Source: Mactra quadrangularis
Taxonomy: Eukaryota; Mollusca; Bivalvia; Venerida; Mactridae
Assembly (NCBI GenBank): GCA_025267735.1
Contig: CM046294.1
Span: 5,552,001 to 5,616,000, forward strand
Length of the DNA: 64,000 nt
Direction: 5' to 3'
Shown: positions 22,625 to 35,302 of the stretch, piece by piece
Position numbering within the stretch: the first letter of the stretch is position 1
How the letters are laid out: each line of letters begins with the position of its first letter
Translations under genes and position numbers: made by a program
Notes under the pieces: generated by a model
Told to the model about the DNA's origin: nothing
What the model saw: the letters and a program-made list of their open reading frames with translations, nothing else
The model's database searches: none

Positions 22625-22795
22625 TTTGAGTCCACTTTCTGGTGCCCCAGTGCTGACAGGTAGTAGGATAAAGTTTCTTGCTCAAGGAAACAATGAAGTA
22701 GGTTTTGGATGGGATTCCAACCAAGGCAGAGCTGGCTATCCAATGATTACCAGTCCAATGTCGTAACCACTTGGGTCACGCCCACTCCTAAACAC
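22625..22795 (-). mobile_element. SINE family C copy
   Basis: Minus strand begins AGGAGTGGGCGTGACCCAAG then TGGTTACGACATTGGACTGG (type-II tRNA-like A box and anticodon arm). TTGGTTGGAATCCCATCC acts as B box, and the body has TTGTTTCCTTGAGCAAGAAAC and TGTCAGCACTGGGGC. The best-preserved member of the family in the window. Confidence 0.8.
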
Positions 22796-22799
22796 AGTG

Positions 22800-23925
22800 A
22801 GCATGGAACCATGTAAATGGAAACAATGTTTATGAAGTCATATCATTAGAATTTGGTACTGTTATTATTCCAATAACCAATCAAATTTGAACAAAAAACC
22901 TTTACTTACGTATCATTATAACTTCAATATGTTTTTTTGTATACCTGAGCAACTAATCACTAATTAAAATGCATGAATTAACTATCAGCAGTATCAGCAT
23001 TAATAATTATCAAAGTACTAAAAGTACTTGAGAAAGGTATTGTATTTTTATTGCTATAAAATGCAATTGAAATCAAGCAACTTTCACACTAGGTTGTGCA
23101 AATGGGCAACAATTAAGCGATATTTTTAATTTGCCAAAATAAATATATCTTTAATGTCAGTAACAGGTTGCCCAAACCCAAATATAAGTAGTCCGGGGCA
23201 GTAGGACGGCCTTTTATGTTGAGCCCTTATAATGTATGTGTAGTACTCATGAGTAAGTACATAAGTATAAATAATTACCTGTATTTATGGGTGGCAAAAT
23301 TCTCCTTCTCCCCATGTCATATTATGAGAACTTGTAAATGATGAATATACAAATATACATAACACTTTATATAATCTATAGTTTCATGTCACTACAGTAG
23401 CACTTTTATATTGTACAATTCACATTCACTGCTACATTGTTATTATACACTTTCAAGTCTTTATCTAACAATGAATGTACATGTAACTTATACTCAGTGT
23501 TACATTTCAATTTCAATCAATTAAAATATAATGTAAAACAAAAATTCAAAATTTCATTAAATACATGTATATGTACATGTACGCTAGTCTAGTATTAAGA
23601 CAAAAATCCATGAGGTAACATGTCACAAAATAAACACTTGGCAGTCTTTCATGTTTATCCTTGAAAAAAATCAACTTTAAAAATCCACTTCAATTTATAA
23701 TAGACAAACTTTACATAGGTATTATTCAAATCAATTCGACCCTAATTTTTAAGTATTCAATAAATGTATGACGCCTTTCAGTTATTCAAACATCTTGTCC
23801 AAGGTATGATATTGAACTTATTATTAGCATAAATTAATTTTTTTATAATGTTAAATTAAATAAACTCAAACAAACATAAAGCTATAAAACCCTGGTTTCG
23901 TTTCTGTGTAAGATGTATATAAACA
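22800..23925. other. Intergenic stretch, nothing recognised
   Basis: AT-rich with GTACATGTAC-type words common throughout the window. No coding or repeat structure supported. Confidence 0.4.
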
Positions 23926-24006
23926 TATCGCAGGTTTAGCCCAAAAAGGTCGTAACTCAAACAAGAAAAAGGGTGAGTTACAACCATTTGCGCTAATACC
24001 GCGATA
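23926..24006. mobile_element. Foldback MITE, GGGTTTAGTGCAAAA family, copy 2
   Basis: TATCGCAGGTTTAGCCCAAA and GGTCGTAACTC are mirrored by GAGTTACAACCATTTGCGC and TAATACCGCGATA, with an AAACAAGAAAAAGG centre. Confidence 0.8.
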
Positions 24007-24058
24007 TATACACTTATACACACAATGAGCTATCCAGTAAACTGATCATCGGTGTTTC

Positions 24059-24270
24059 TTCACAAAAATTCTCACGATAAAAATCATTGTAAGTCAAAAG
24101 CAAGTATTATTCCTATTACCTTTATTTTTTGGCCAATCAATTCCAAATATCATTGAATTACGTAAAATATTTTATGCATTTTGAATATCATATCATAGTT
24201 ATGTTTATTATCCTTTTGACTTTGAACTGCAACATTTATGAAATTGACTTTCAATAAAACTTAAACTTTT
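24059..24270. repeat. Dispersed repeat, copy 2 (partner of 139-345)
   Basis: Direct-orientation match to the segment at the TTLL10-like 3' end, including CACGATAAAAATCATTGTAAG and AGTTATGTTTATTATCC, the second spanning the same TTTATT (24204-24209). No gene is seen beside this copy. Confidence 0.7.
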
Positions 24271-25811
24271 TTTTTGTAAGAATTTCTGTGTAAAGGTGCT
24301 CATGTTTTTACTGATTTCCAAGACTATTCCGAAATTTGAATTTATTAGGATATGCCATTATGAATTTCACAGTTGCAGTATTAAATTTAGTAAAATCAAG
24401 AACTTAATTATACATTAAATAAACTCCATAGATATACAATGTAAAAAGTCAATCGTTAAAATTTTTCAAAGTAATTTAACATCTGTATTCCACATGGACC
24501 ATATCATTTCAAAAGTTTGAACATACACTGATTTTCAAAGTACTTAATTAAATCTGAAAATCACATGAACACTGACAAATGCACATGACATTTTTAAATA
24601 ACAACAAAAAACACGTAGTCATTTATCCTTCACATACAAGTATTTTTAAAATTGGGTCGTATACATAAAGATCTTTACTTTAAAATAACCCTGAATTGCA
24701 AAGGTATCCAATTCCAAAAACTGATAAAGATTTTGTCAATACATGTACAACATAAGTTATACTTTAAAATGGTAAATATCTTGTACATTGTCCAAGTTTT
24801 GGATACTTAATCGGTTATAAAGACTTAAGTTCTACCCGTGTAAGCCTAGTTTAAGCAGATCTTTGATAGCAAGTACCATTAACCCTGTATTAAACAACCC
24901 GTCAAGGACAGATATAAAATGTCTGCTTATCACAGGCGACTTTTTCAAGCAGGTGCAAATAATAACAAATAAAAGTTCAGGAAGTTTCTTCCTTGACCCC
25001 TTTACTTCAGGATATTGCTAAATTATACAAGTGACTATTGAGTCAAGTTTGCCTGTATAAAACAGGCAGAAAAGATCAACAATATTTGAATAAAAACTCT
25101 TTTAATTCCTGATTGAAAACTTCTATAGGATTTTGTATACGAAAACAAATTTATAATAATAAGTCCATTCAATATGAAAAGAACATTAAAACCTTATAAT
25201 GACAATCAGCTTACTTGAAACGGGACAAAACATTCTCAAATAGTTCAGATATAAATTTATCTGAGTCAATAGCTAGGTTCCTTATAATAAGTGAAAAAGT
25301 TATTAATCCACATATTTCAATGTTTTATTAAATTTTGAAATTAATTATTTCAGTTCTATTGCTTCCTTATACTGAATATATAATATTCTATGATAATAAT
25401 ATAATTTATATCCTACCATTCAGTATGACAACAATCATGAAGCTCTCTATCCCTACTTCTCAGATTGCACTGACAGAAGGTATGGACACACAAAAACAAG
25501 ATTTAAACAATATTCAATGAGAATTTAATAATTCCAGTGAGTTAAAATGAGTACCATCTTGCAGGTGTCAGTCCTAACCACTATAATTTAACCATGTGTA
25601 TAGTACTCAGGTCTGTACAGCAGGTGGTAGTGCTGGATTTTTCTAAAAGCATCAACCAATGTGAAGCCAATGTTGAAAATATTCAGAGAAAATTTAGAAA
25701 TCTTAAGTCAAAAATATTTCAGTACTTTTCTCATCTGTCTATACAAGTACAACATCATACACTTAGTGTAAATTGTTTCATATACCTCACAATGGTCCAA
25801 GTAACCTAAAC
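24271..25811. other. Intergenic stretch, nothing recognised
   Basis: AT-rich sequence with only short isolated open frames lacking supporting splice context. Confidence 0.4.
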
Positions 25812-25865
25812 TAAGGGAGACAACCATCATATATCTTGATATGATGTATGAGTAGTCTCCCTTTA
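25812..25865. repeat. Short palindromic MITE-like hairpin
   Basis: TAAGGGAGACAACCATCATA is mirrored by TATGATGTATGAGTAGTCTCCCTTTAA around a TATCTTGA centre. The GGGAGA ends resemble many short mollusc foldback repeats. Confidence 0.65.
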
Positions 25866-26154
25866 AAAACTCATTTAACATCAATAATATATTGATGGCA
25901 GTATAAAACTTTGATAGGCATTAAATTCTTTTTGTTTTGGTGAAATAAGTTATACACCGGTAGTTGACAACTTCCCTGCTAGCTCTATTTATCGTATAAG
26001 TATATCTCACTGTGATTTATATAGATAAAAAAATTGTCAGTATAATAATTATAAAGCACAATATTAAAATAAGTAATAAATATACACTTCACACACTTTC
26101 CTTGACAATTTTGATTTAACATAACTTGTTTACAATAACTATTAAAGCAGTAAA

Positions 26155-26300
26155 AGATGTGCGTTTTGGCATCCAGAGGTCCCAGGTTGGAACCCCACAA
26201 AGGACACAGCTAATTTCCTTGAGCAAGAAATTTACCCGTAATTACTTCACTTGGCACTTCACTCAAGTGTAAATAGGTACATAGGTTGGGATTATTCCAA
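26155..26300 (+). mobile_element. SINE family D fragment
   Basis: CAGAGGTCCCAGGTTGGAACCCC (B-box-like), TTGAGCAAGAAATTTACCCG, CACTTCACTCAAGTGTAAATAGGTAC. Same motif order as about 10425-10560. Confidence 0.65.
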
Positions 26301-26563
26301 TGTGTCAGCTGCACTAAATGGAGTAAAATACTTCTCACAGAGATTGAGATCACATATACATGTAGATACCAATTGCCCATTCATGACCAGGGGTAATAAC
26401 TGTCATCAGTGAACAAGCACTCTAAGCATAAAACTTAATTAGACGGTAAATGCTATTTCTATTTTTATTGTTCATCCTTTTACAAATAATAAATTCCTAC
26501 AAACTAATCAACATCATTTTTTTTTACCCAGGATTTAAACACCAAAAACATAATTTACAAAAC

Positions 26564-26836
26564 CTTGGCAGTTAGTGCAGTTGGTAATGCATCTGGATTT
26601 CAAATCTAGTGTTTCAAAAGGGGTACATACGGGTTTAAATCTAAGGTAATACTTTTCCATGAAAATTATAGACAGAAATTTCTATTTTACTCCATTAATA
26701 AGGTATATGGAGAAGTTTCGGGCCAAGAGGAAGGATAGACAAGTACTGGTTATAGACAAGAGTCCAGGAAAACTAGGTTTGGGGCCCTGGATGCCATAAA
26801 ATAATCTTAAAAAATGATGTTGATACGGCTTTAAAC
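26564..26836 (+). mobile_element. SINE family B copy
   Basis: Head TTGGCAGTTAGTGCAGTTGG (A box), ACATACGGGTTTAAATCTA (decayed B box), CTTTTCCATGAAAATTATAG, TATATGGAGAAGTTTCGGGCC, ACTGGTTATAGACAAGAGTC, end GATGTTGATACGGCTTTAAACC. A GGGGGGGGGG tract follows at about 26917. Confidence 0.82.
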
Positions 26837-26839
26837 CAA

Positions 26840-27660
26840 TATAAATAAATCAATAATCAATAGTTTCCCCTTCAACTTATTTACAAGTTAATGTACATGA
26901 ATATTTAAGATTTCAGAGGGGGGGGGGGTATGATCCTTACAGCCACCTTACTTGATCTACTTAAGAGTAATGATGTAAATAGAGCCCTTAACAACCTTAT
27001 CTTTGTATAGTCATACAGTGGTAGTTTTACAAACAAGATATAATATAAATGGAGAGATATAGTGAAGTTTACTAGCTTGTAATCAATGTCAGTAAAAACT
27101 CAACTATTTATTTATGATCAGTTAGAAAAGTTTAAGTGTTTTCTATACATCCAGCACAATGTATGATATTGTATATAGTCCAAAAAACATCATGTATAGT
27201 CTAATAGATATTTAGTTCTAACTTGAGGCAAAATATAACAGACTGAATAAGGTTGCACTTTTCATGGGGTTCAACAACCATAAGATCAATATAACTGAAA
27301 GAACCATGATTTTAAGTTAACAATACTTTCACTTATGTAATGCAATGTTATTGGTATATTTTCCTTACAAATTTCATTATTATATTCATTGTATGATAAT
27401 TTTGCATAAAAGTATGAGAGAGGTGGGAACACTGTAACATTTATCAATTAAAAGACATTTTGATTTCTTTCTATAACAAATGTTTTCCAATGAGAATATA
27501 AATGGTGGCGACCAACAACAGATTTTTTTTCACACTGAAAAAGCCCATAATACATTGAACCATTTCCCCAAAATATGTCTCATGATAATTCTAGTGTGAC
27601 ATGTCAGTCTCTCTCCCTTGCTTGATCCCTCCAAGCTCTGGACCTTTCAGTACTCCAATT
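26840..27660. other. Intergenic stretch, nothing recognised
   Basis: AT-rich sequence with a short poly-G tract and no supported gene. Confidence 0.4.
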
Positions 27661-28056
27661 TAAGGGTTGCTTGCAATACTGTAATAACTAACTCTTTAAT
27701 GCAATGCACTTACTACAGTCTTCAGGGGCGGATCCAGGATTTTTTTGTAGGGGGGTCTAAACTTTTCTAGGGGGGTCCGAACATTTCTAGGGGGGGGGGG
27801 GGTCCGAACCTCGAATCACAACTACATTATACACATTTTGCAGAAAAAATGCAACATATTGATAATAAAAACTAAATAACCATTAAATATATGTTGAGCA
27901 CCGAGAAAAATTGCTTAATGCTCCTTAAAAATGACTTACAGGCAAGAATACACTAATGGAAAGGTACATTTTGCACATTCTAGAGGGGTAACCCCCACCC
28001 CTCTGACCCCCCCCCCCCCTAGCTGGATCCGCCTATGGTCTTGTGGGCAACCCTTG
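27661..28056. mobile_element. Foldback MITE, AGGGTTGCC family, copy 2, split by a TIR element
   Basis: 27661-27722 carries TAAGGGTTGCTTGCAATACTG through CTTACTACAGTCTT. 28038-28056 resumes with GTCTTGTGGGCAACCCTT. The intervening 27723-28037 is the G/C-tract TIR element. Removing it and one GTCTT restores the CTACAGTCTTGYGGGCAACCC order seen at 21741-21763. Confidence 0.88.
27723..28037. mobile_element. TIR element, G/C-tract family, 315 bp, nested in a MITE
   Basis: Begins CAGGGGCGGATCCAGG and ends GCTGGATCCGCCTATG. GTCTT lies on both sides (27718-27722, 28038-28042), a 5-bp target-site duplication. Near-identical layout to 13025-13342. No transposase, so it is mobilised in trans if at all. 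Confidence 0.9.
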
Positions 28057-28059
28057 ACT

Positions 28060-29450
28060 TGTGAGTTATCATATCTCGTATATAACATGACAACACATTC
28101 TATTTGTTAATCAGCAAATCAATTATATGAATAGCTTTCATAACAGTATTATTTCTTTTAAGTCTTAATATAAGCAGTTATAAACAAAAAACAAAATTAA
28201 TCACAAAAAAAAACTCTAACCAACTTCTGTTCTAAAGTAGATTCTAAACTATGTATATAAAGTACAAGTAATGTTGACAATAATATAGTGAAGACTTCCT
28301 AGGCAACCAACCAAACACACAAACTCTTACAATAATATAAATCTTGCAATACTAAATGTAACATACAGGTGTCAGATCAATAGAGAAAGTAGCTATATAT
28401 AGTAACATACAATACCAATACAGTTTGAAAATCTGATAAAAAATTAATAAAATTGAATGGAAAATAAACATCTAACAAAAATCACCAACCTTCTGGATCA
28501 TGTTTATTCATCCTGTGTTCTCAATTCATGAATATTGAAACAATATAATCAAATACAAGGGCAAGATTTTACAAGTTCATATAGATCTAACCTTGTTAAT
28601 TGTTCTAGTCATACAGTGCGTTCAAGTGTATCAATTTTGTACAATATAAACAGGAGTTGTCTTTCTTGTCAAGACAAGTATCAGTGATTGATAAGCTACT
28701 TCCAAATACCGTATTATACTAAATAAATGCACTGTGAATAAATAGTGCAACAAGTTTAAAAAAAAAAATACTATAAATCTGGAAATTTACTGGCTGTCTT
28801 AAGTTAATTTTAACATTGATTTTCTGTATTGAAGGTTCTACTTCACAGATTTTTTAAATATTTTCCAGTCTAAGAAATTAGGATATGAAAGTGGTCACCT
28901 GAACAGGTCATTTTAGCAGCTAGCTCTATATCTTGTTTGTAAAAATTTGATGGCCCAAAAGCAATTTTGGTTGCAAGAACCAGAAATTAGGTGTCCTGCG
29001 CAACCAAACATCCACTAATTCTGTACACTTATTTGAAAACACTATTCAGTGTCTGTAATTGCGTCAGAATTACGGCATACCATACTTCTTTTTTTCCTGT
29101 GTCCACTGTGCACTTAAACATTTTATATCGACTAATGAAGGACATTTCTGATATTTGTTTATGTAATATTATATTTACGATTTAGAAAGTTTTACAAACA
29201 TTGATAATACTTTACTCTGTTGATTGGTTACTAAGCAACAACAACAAATATAAACATGAGGATATTCCCACAAACATTGATTAAAGCCACTGTATTTAAA
29301 CTAGAATGGTTTCAAATAAAAGGTTTTATGTAACTATGGACCCTATATACATATGTTTATAGGGTCCTTGATGTAAAATAATAAAGTGCAACCACAATAA
29401 CTAGTCTCATTCTGTGACTAGTATGAGTGAATAATATAGGAACTTTCACC
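28060..29450. other. Intergenic stretch with one small hairpin
   Basis: AT-rich. About 29338-29369 forms a compact hairpin (GGACCCTATATAC / TATAGGGTCC). No gene supported. Confidence 0.4.
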
Positions 29451-29454
29451 TAAT

Positions 29455-29870
29455 CAATGTAACTTGATAAAAACCCATGGTCTGAATTGAGTTTTGAACC
29501 CACAACCTCTAGGTAAGTAAATGGACAACCTACTTTGTGGTCAAAAAAGCTAGCTTGAAGGCGAGGAAGTACAAGGGACACATTAAACCTCTGCTATATA
29601 CACCCCCCTCCTTAATGGATTTTGTCCCCAAATTTTTTAAGCTTGATTGTCAGTCGGACTATAATCTAAGAGTGCAATCACACAATTCCTAGTGGGTTAT
29701 CTATATTGGACACTAAATGTAACCCGATCAAAATCCACAGTAAGAACTAAATTCTAACCAACAATCTCTTGAGTTGTAAGCCGACTCTATCACATTGCCA
29801 TAAAAGCTAGCTTGAAGGTATGGGAGTACAACTGCGGCATTATATCTCTGCTACATTAGGCACTGCCACA
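29455..29870 (-). mobile_element. Two tandem diverged SINE-like copies
   Basis: About 29455-29605 and 29709-29868 share motif order: AATGTAACyyGATmAAAA, a GTTTTGAACCCACAACCTCT-type B box on the minus strand (mutated in the second copy), AAAAAAGCTAGCTTGAAGG, and CTCTGCTA. Direct tandem arrangement about 255 bp apart, differing at many positions, so the duplication is old or the two inserted independently. Confidence 0.65.
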
Positions 29871-31602
29871 ATTAATATTAGCTTTTATTTCGTTTGATTT
29901 TAATTCTTTTATATTTATTGATTGATTTTGTTGTTGTTTGAATTTAACTTTTACATGGTCTACTATTAAAAGTTTTACGGTATTTAAAGACTTAACAAAT
30001 CTCTGTAAGAGCCTATTTTTGGAAATGCCAAGTTTAAGTCTTTGTAATTACATACATTTATAAGATTAGCTATGATAAAAAACCTTTTATACAATATTTT
30101 CAATGTATAAATATTAGGAGATTTTGTAGACCTACTAATGTAGAAGACTTCTAATCTAGTAGCCTACAATTAAAACTCTATTTATTATGAACAAGGGTGG
30201 ATTTAGAATAGTCTAATATGGGATTGCAAGAGTAAACATTTTTTTTTACAGAGAAGCTCATAACTATGCTTGGTTCTTGCGCAAAAAGTTTGTGAACAAA
30301 TTCACGAATTATATTTTATATTATTATATATACATGTAATTTAAAACCTGTTCATCAACACATTTTGTAAATACATGTTGTAATTTCTAAATTTAATGGG
30401 ACTCAGCCTGGTCCTCTCCCCATGAAATGTACAAAGTCGTACATGGCCTTAGTTTTACTTATCCATTAAACTTTTCACTGGTTTAATGAAAGTACCCCTC
30501 CACATATTTTAATTCTGCATTAACGAAAATGTAATATCAAATATAAATATTTTTAATAACCAATTAAAAGCAATAACATATTACACCCACAGTGAAAAAG
30601 TCTAATCTTCTTCTTAATACATGTTTTTTTTTCCTGAATGACTACCACATAAATAAAACACTCATAACCTTGAAAAATTCTATATCTTAAATGGGTAAAC
30701 AGAAGGTCAAGTTGAAATTACAAAATTTAATCACAAAAACAGACAAACTAAACAATACACAATCAGAAAAGTAAAAATTATTTTAACTAATTCTGAATAT
30801 CAACTTCATGTGATTGACACATGTATTTTAGGGCTGTATTTATAAACTTACCAAGAAATATAATGTGGAAACCTCATAAAAGCTGGATTTTAGATATCTA
30901 ACATATTGAAAACTTTTACCACACATTAAGAAGGGAAATTATCCATAATTAAGCCAGGCAGAGTGGTGGTTACTTTCTAATTCTGTTCATCACATAGTAT
31001 GTAATCATTGTATGAAGTTTCATCAAGCCCTGACCATAAATGGCAGAAATATATGGTAAATAAAAAACTTTGAATGCAATTGTTAACGACACCATACCCC
31101 TACCCAGGTTTCTCCAAACTATAAGCCTAATTTTCTCTGTAAAAATTACAAACTTTATAGTTTGTAGGTGTACCTAGGCTATTTTTAACTGCCATGTTCA
31201 TTAAGGTTGATAGTGATTTAATTAAATATATATCTATATGTCCCAGAAATTGGTACAGCAATGTGATAATTAATGAAATAGTATCGAGAGAATGCGGGGT
31301 GGAAATGGACCCCATGAATTTTCAAAAACAAAGAATAGCCCAGATAGAAGACCTCAGTTGAGTAAAATGTGATTTCATATTGATGAAGATAACATTTGCA
31401 AACCAATTTCTAACATTTCCTGTAGTACCGGATACATTAAAGATAGCCCAAAGAAAGACAACTCTAACAGAACTATTGAAAGAGTATTTCTTGTTTGTAT
31501 AGGAGTTATCTCCCTTTCAGTGTCATGGAGCAACATGACTGGTTGACAATTAACTTGTTTGTTTATTGTTTTGTTGGTTCTATCTATTTATTTGATTATT
31601 TT
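29871..31602. other. Intergenic stretch, nothing recognised
   Basis: AT-rich sequence. Open frames near 31127-31406 overlap each other in different phases and have no coding support. Confidence 0.4.
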
Positions 31603-31790
31603 ATATTGGGTTTAATGCTGTGCCAAACACATTATTTTATGTCTGCCAGCACATCTATAACCAATACACACCTTTCCTTCTACAAGGCTGGCAACTTCTC
31701 CAAATACATGTACAATGTAGTATGTACCCTATTAATGGAGGAAAATTGACCATTTAATCAAATTGTCAAAGAAGGGTATAACAACCCTTT
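31603..31790 (-). mobile_element. SINE family B copy, 5'-truncated
   Basis: On the minus strand: GGGTTGTTATACCCTTCTTTG, CCTCCATTAATAGGG, GGAGAAGTTGCCAGCCTTGT, TGGTTATAGATGTGCTGGC, end GGCACAGCATTAAACCC. The tRNA-like head is absent. Confidence 0.75.
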
Positions 31791-31883
31791 ATTTATCTAA
31801 TATATTTTAATTTTCTCCATTATTTTCAAATTACTTACACTGATCACTAGTGTATTTATCGGCTTACCTTGTCTATTTATTTA

Positions 31884-32191
31884 AGCCACCCGGCTAGCTC
31901 AGGTAGCACGCAAGTCTACTGATTAAGGGGTCGTGGGTTCGATTCCCGTACGGGGCATACTTTCGTGGAGTTTGGTCATGAAATTATTTCTACGGCCATT
32001 CTCCCTCCTACCAATGATTTTTAATTATGTAGGGCAGTTGTCAGTCACTGACAAAAGTATGTGCTTAATAGTTGGTTAACAGGTAAATCCAGAGATTTAG
32101 CCTTTCCAGGAGGAGTGAGTAGGTTGACTGACCGCTGTATATGACCTATAAAATGTTGCTACGGCGTTAAACCCAACAAAACAAAACAAAA
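31884..32191 (+). mobile_element. Full-length SINE family A copy with 15-bp target-site duplication
   Basis: Head GCCACCCGGCTAGCTCAGGT (A box) and GGGTTCGATTCCCGT (intact B box), body ATACTTTCGTGGAGTTTGGT, TCTCCCTCCTACC, CAGTCACTGACAAAAGTATG, end ACGGCGTTAAACCCAAC plus an (AAAAC)n tail. TTGTCTATTTATTTA occurs on both sides (31869-31883 and 32192-32206), a target-primed reverse-transcription duplication. This is the reference copy for the family. Confidence 0.95.
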
Positions 32192-32206
32192 TTGTCTATT
32201 TATTTA

Positions 32207-35200
32207 CAAAAGAAAAACATTGGACAAACAAGTATACAGACAGATGTTCAAATCATCTGATGAATATGATAAAACACATTCATGTTTATCCAATAAGCAT
32301 TTTAAGTTGATCTGTAAACGTTAATTTTAAGTTTACAATTATTTATTGTTTCATTGAAAACTTAAAGATGAGAATGCCATTCTACTAACATACATGACAA
32401 GTTTCATGAAAATCTGCTGAACTATTTCCTAATAACTGCATTGTGCTACTTTAGGAAAAACAAAAATGGTCATTACTTCTTGGGCTATACTTGTTTTCAA
32501 TACCTAATCAAAGATTAGGGAAACCGAAGTACATTTGTAACATGTGTTTATTCACTATTTGAAATCTGAACTCATGGTTTAAATTACTGGATAATTGAAA
32601 GTGATTTTGTAGAAGCAAATCACATAAAATAAGTGTTGTTTCTTTTAGATTACTAAAGTATATAAGTTATTCGTTGTACTTGTAATTTCTGCAAATTTTA
32701 TGTAACATGCTTCACTTAACTATGCACATTAAGTTACTATAATGGTTTGCTTTAAATAAAATATACCAAAAGTATGCACCATAATTTCTTGTTTTCATTC
32801 TAATATGGTTATAAAACCAGCAAAAAACTTATCATCAAGTAATAAAATTGAAATACTTTAAAGTAAAATGAATGGTGAAAACTACATTAATTTTATGACA
32901 TTGTTCTGTCTATTAGACTGTGACAAGTCTGGGCAGCTTTAAAATGTAGGAATGTAACTTGCTGAACAGTTACCTTGGTAACTTCATTAATAATTGATTT
33001 CACATCAAATTTATCAGTCAATTTATGACATGAATGCCTGTCACAAACAACTTAATTTATCGAACCATAGAGATGCTAAGACTTTTAAAGACGTCAATCT
33101 ATGTTGAAAAAAAAACATTAGCTAGTTTCACAAGCTTGTTGATTACTGATTGTAATTTAGATCAAAGTAAGTTCGGTCTCTTTATATTCATGTACTCACT
33201 GGTTTGAGACAGATATTATCAGCTCTCAATAAATTGAACAAAATTACAGTCACTCTTCAATTAACACAATATATTGTATTCTATAAATGAGTGAGTACTG
33301 GTAAATTTCCATTTGAATACCAAGCTAACATAATATACAAAATTTATGATGCAATAAATGAGATCACGTGATAATTTTGAAGGTGAAAGTATAAATTGGA
33401 GTCACAAATATGTTTGAAAACATCATGATATTTACAAATCTAGCCAATCTTGTTTTAAGTACATGTAGCCTATATTAATAGTTTTTTAAGATAGAAAATA
33501 CCCACCAATCAAAAATTAAGATATAACCTCAACATCCTGGTATAACAATGTTGTTATCAGATGTACAATTTTTTTTATAATTGAACAATTTGATCAGGTA
33601 CAGCCAATTTAAATACCCCAAAACAACAAATTTGCACACAGGATGTTACAGGTGTCCTGTGCCTAACTTGTCAGATTTATACATTTAAATGTCTACGGAC
33701 AATTTATTATTAACATCCATCTAAGTCAGTGCATTTATTTTTGTTGTCAAGTAAATTATTTAAAAAAACGTAAATTATTCCAGCCCACTTGTCCATTGAC
33801 AAATTATATTTTTATCAGTAAAATATTCTGTACGAACATATCAATCCTCAATAATGTAGATATCTCAATGTTTCAATGAAATTCAACAATGAACTATTTT
33901 ATTGTCATTCATTTATTATTTCTTATACTCGAGATTGTACTTTTTATCTTAGTTCTAAGTATTTCCTTTTTAATATTGAACTTCTGGACAAGTATGTTTT
34001 AATTTCGGACAATTTGATATTTAGATTTCATTTGTTTGTGGACAAGTAGAAAAAACTTGAACTCCACATCCCTGGGATATTCTGCAACATGTACTTGTTA
34101 AGACAATTATGTGATTGGTACAATGGCATTACGTGCAACAAGCCAATGATAATCCCTGTAGTCACCCATCTTATTACTAACCTTGCAGTCTGTTGCTTAA
34201 TTACCATATATTCCCAACATTTACATTCTAAGCCCCCCAAAAAGCAGGCTTCCACTGTCAGACTACAGAAGTTATATACACATGTATACTCAATCACAGA
34301 TACAGTGATTCAGAATGTTTAACTTCAAATCCTACAATGCTGGTAAGATTCATGGAGCAGAAAGTAATTTCTTTCCCTAAAAGGTTAACACTGTAAGGCA
34401 AATCGCTTTGTTAATAGAGAAATTGTCAGCTCCTTGTTGTAGGATGCCAGAATAGAGAGTGCCAAAGAAAGCTAATTAGACAATGGAGTCACCATAAATA
34501 CATAGGTCACTGAAAATCTCTTTAAAAGCCTGGTAGAAACCAGATGTATATATACAAATATAAACATTTTCTTACTGTTACATTAAAAAGGAGAGTTACC
34601 TCTCTTTGTTTAAAATCAAAACTAAAACAATAACATTAGGTGATAATTGCATTAAGGGAGTTTTCTAGCTAATTGACAAATCTAAACCAAATTCTTGGCT
34701 TCTTATTTCAACAAGTCAAGTGGGGCTATGACTATGCTCTGAAAGTCACCTGTATGAGTGCCACGTTGCTCCTCTGTGCTGCTAAAAATCAATGTGGACA
34801 TTTCACACCAAATGCCTTTCTGTCACTTTAATGGGCTAAATATATTAGCAAATGTTTATAGAGGAGCAGCTCAAATAATTCACTAGAATTTAATGTCAGA
34901 AACTAATGTACTCGTATTGTCTACTTGTAAAAGCATTTCAATATTCGAATATTTGTAATTGAAGTTTTCAAACATTTAAATATTTTATCATTAAAACACA
35001 TAACTTCTGTCACATAACAAGAAACATCATCTATTATATCAAACCTTGAATATACATCAAACAGAATTTTAAATGTTTGTGATCCATATGTGTCATTATA
35101 GGAATTAATATTTTATAAACAACACTGTGATTATCTATCTCTCTATCTGTCACGAGACCCTTAAGTGACTTAATACTTGAACAACACTCACTTTTATCAT

Positions 35201-35215
35201 ATATTATATATATAT
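32207..35215. other. Intergenic stretch, nothing recognised
   Basis: Three kb of AT-rich sequence with only overlapping short frames on both strands (for example 34028-34322), which is typical of chance. A (TA)n run ends it at about 35206-35221. Confidence 0.4.
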
Positions 35216-35302
35216 ATATATTGAGGGTTGCCTGCAAGACTGTAGTAAGTGCATTGCGTTAAAAATCAAGTTACTACAGTCTTGAGTGCAACCCTCGATA
35301 TA
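35216..35302. mobile_element. Foldback MITE, AGGGTTGCC family, copy 3
   Basis: TATATTGAGGGTTGCCTGCAAG, then ACTGTAGTAAGTGCATTGCG, is mirrored by TTACTACAGTCTTGAGTGCA and ACCCTCGATATA. Cleanest copy of the family. It abuts a TA dinucleotide run. Confidence 0.88.

Noticed and set aside
31884..31960. tRNA gene on the plus strand
   Set aside because: A and B boxes are present but the sequence is the head of a 308-bp SINE with a 15-bp target duplication; no complete acceptor stem or CCA-side pairing.
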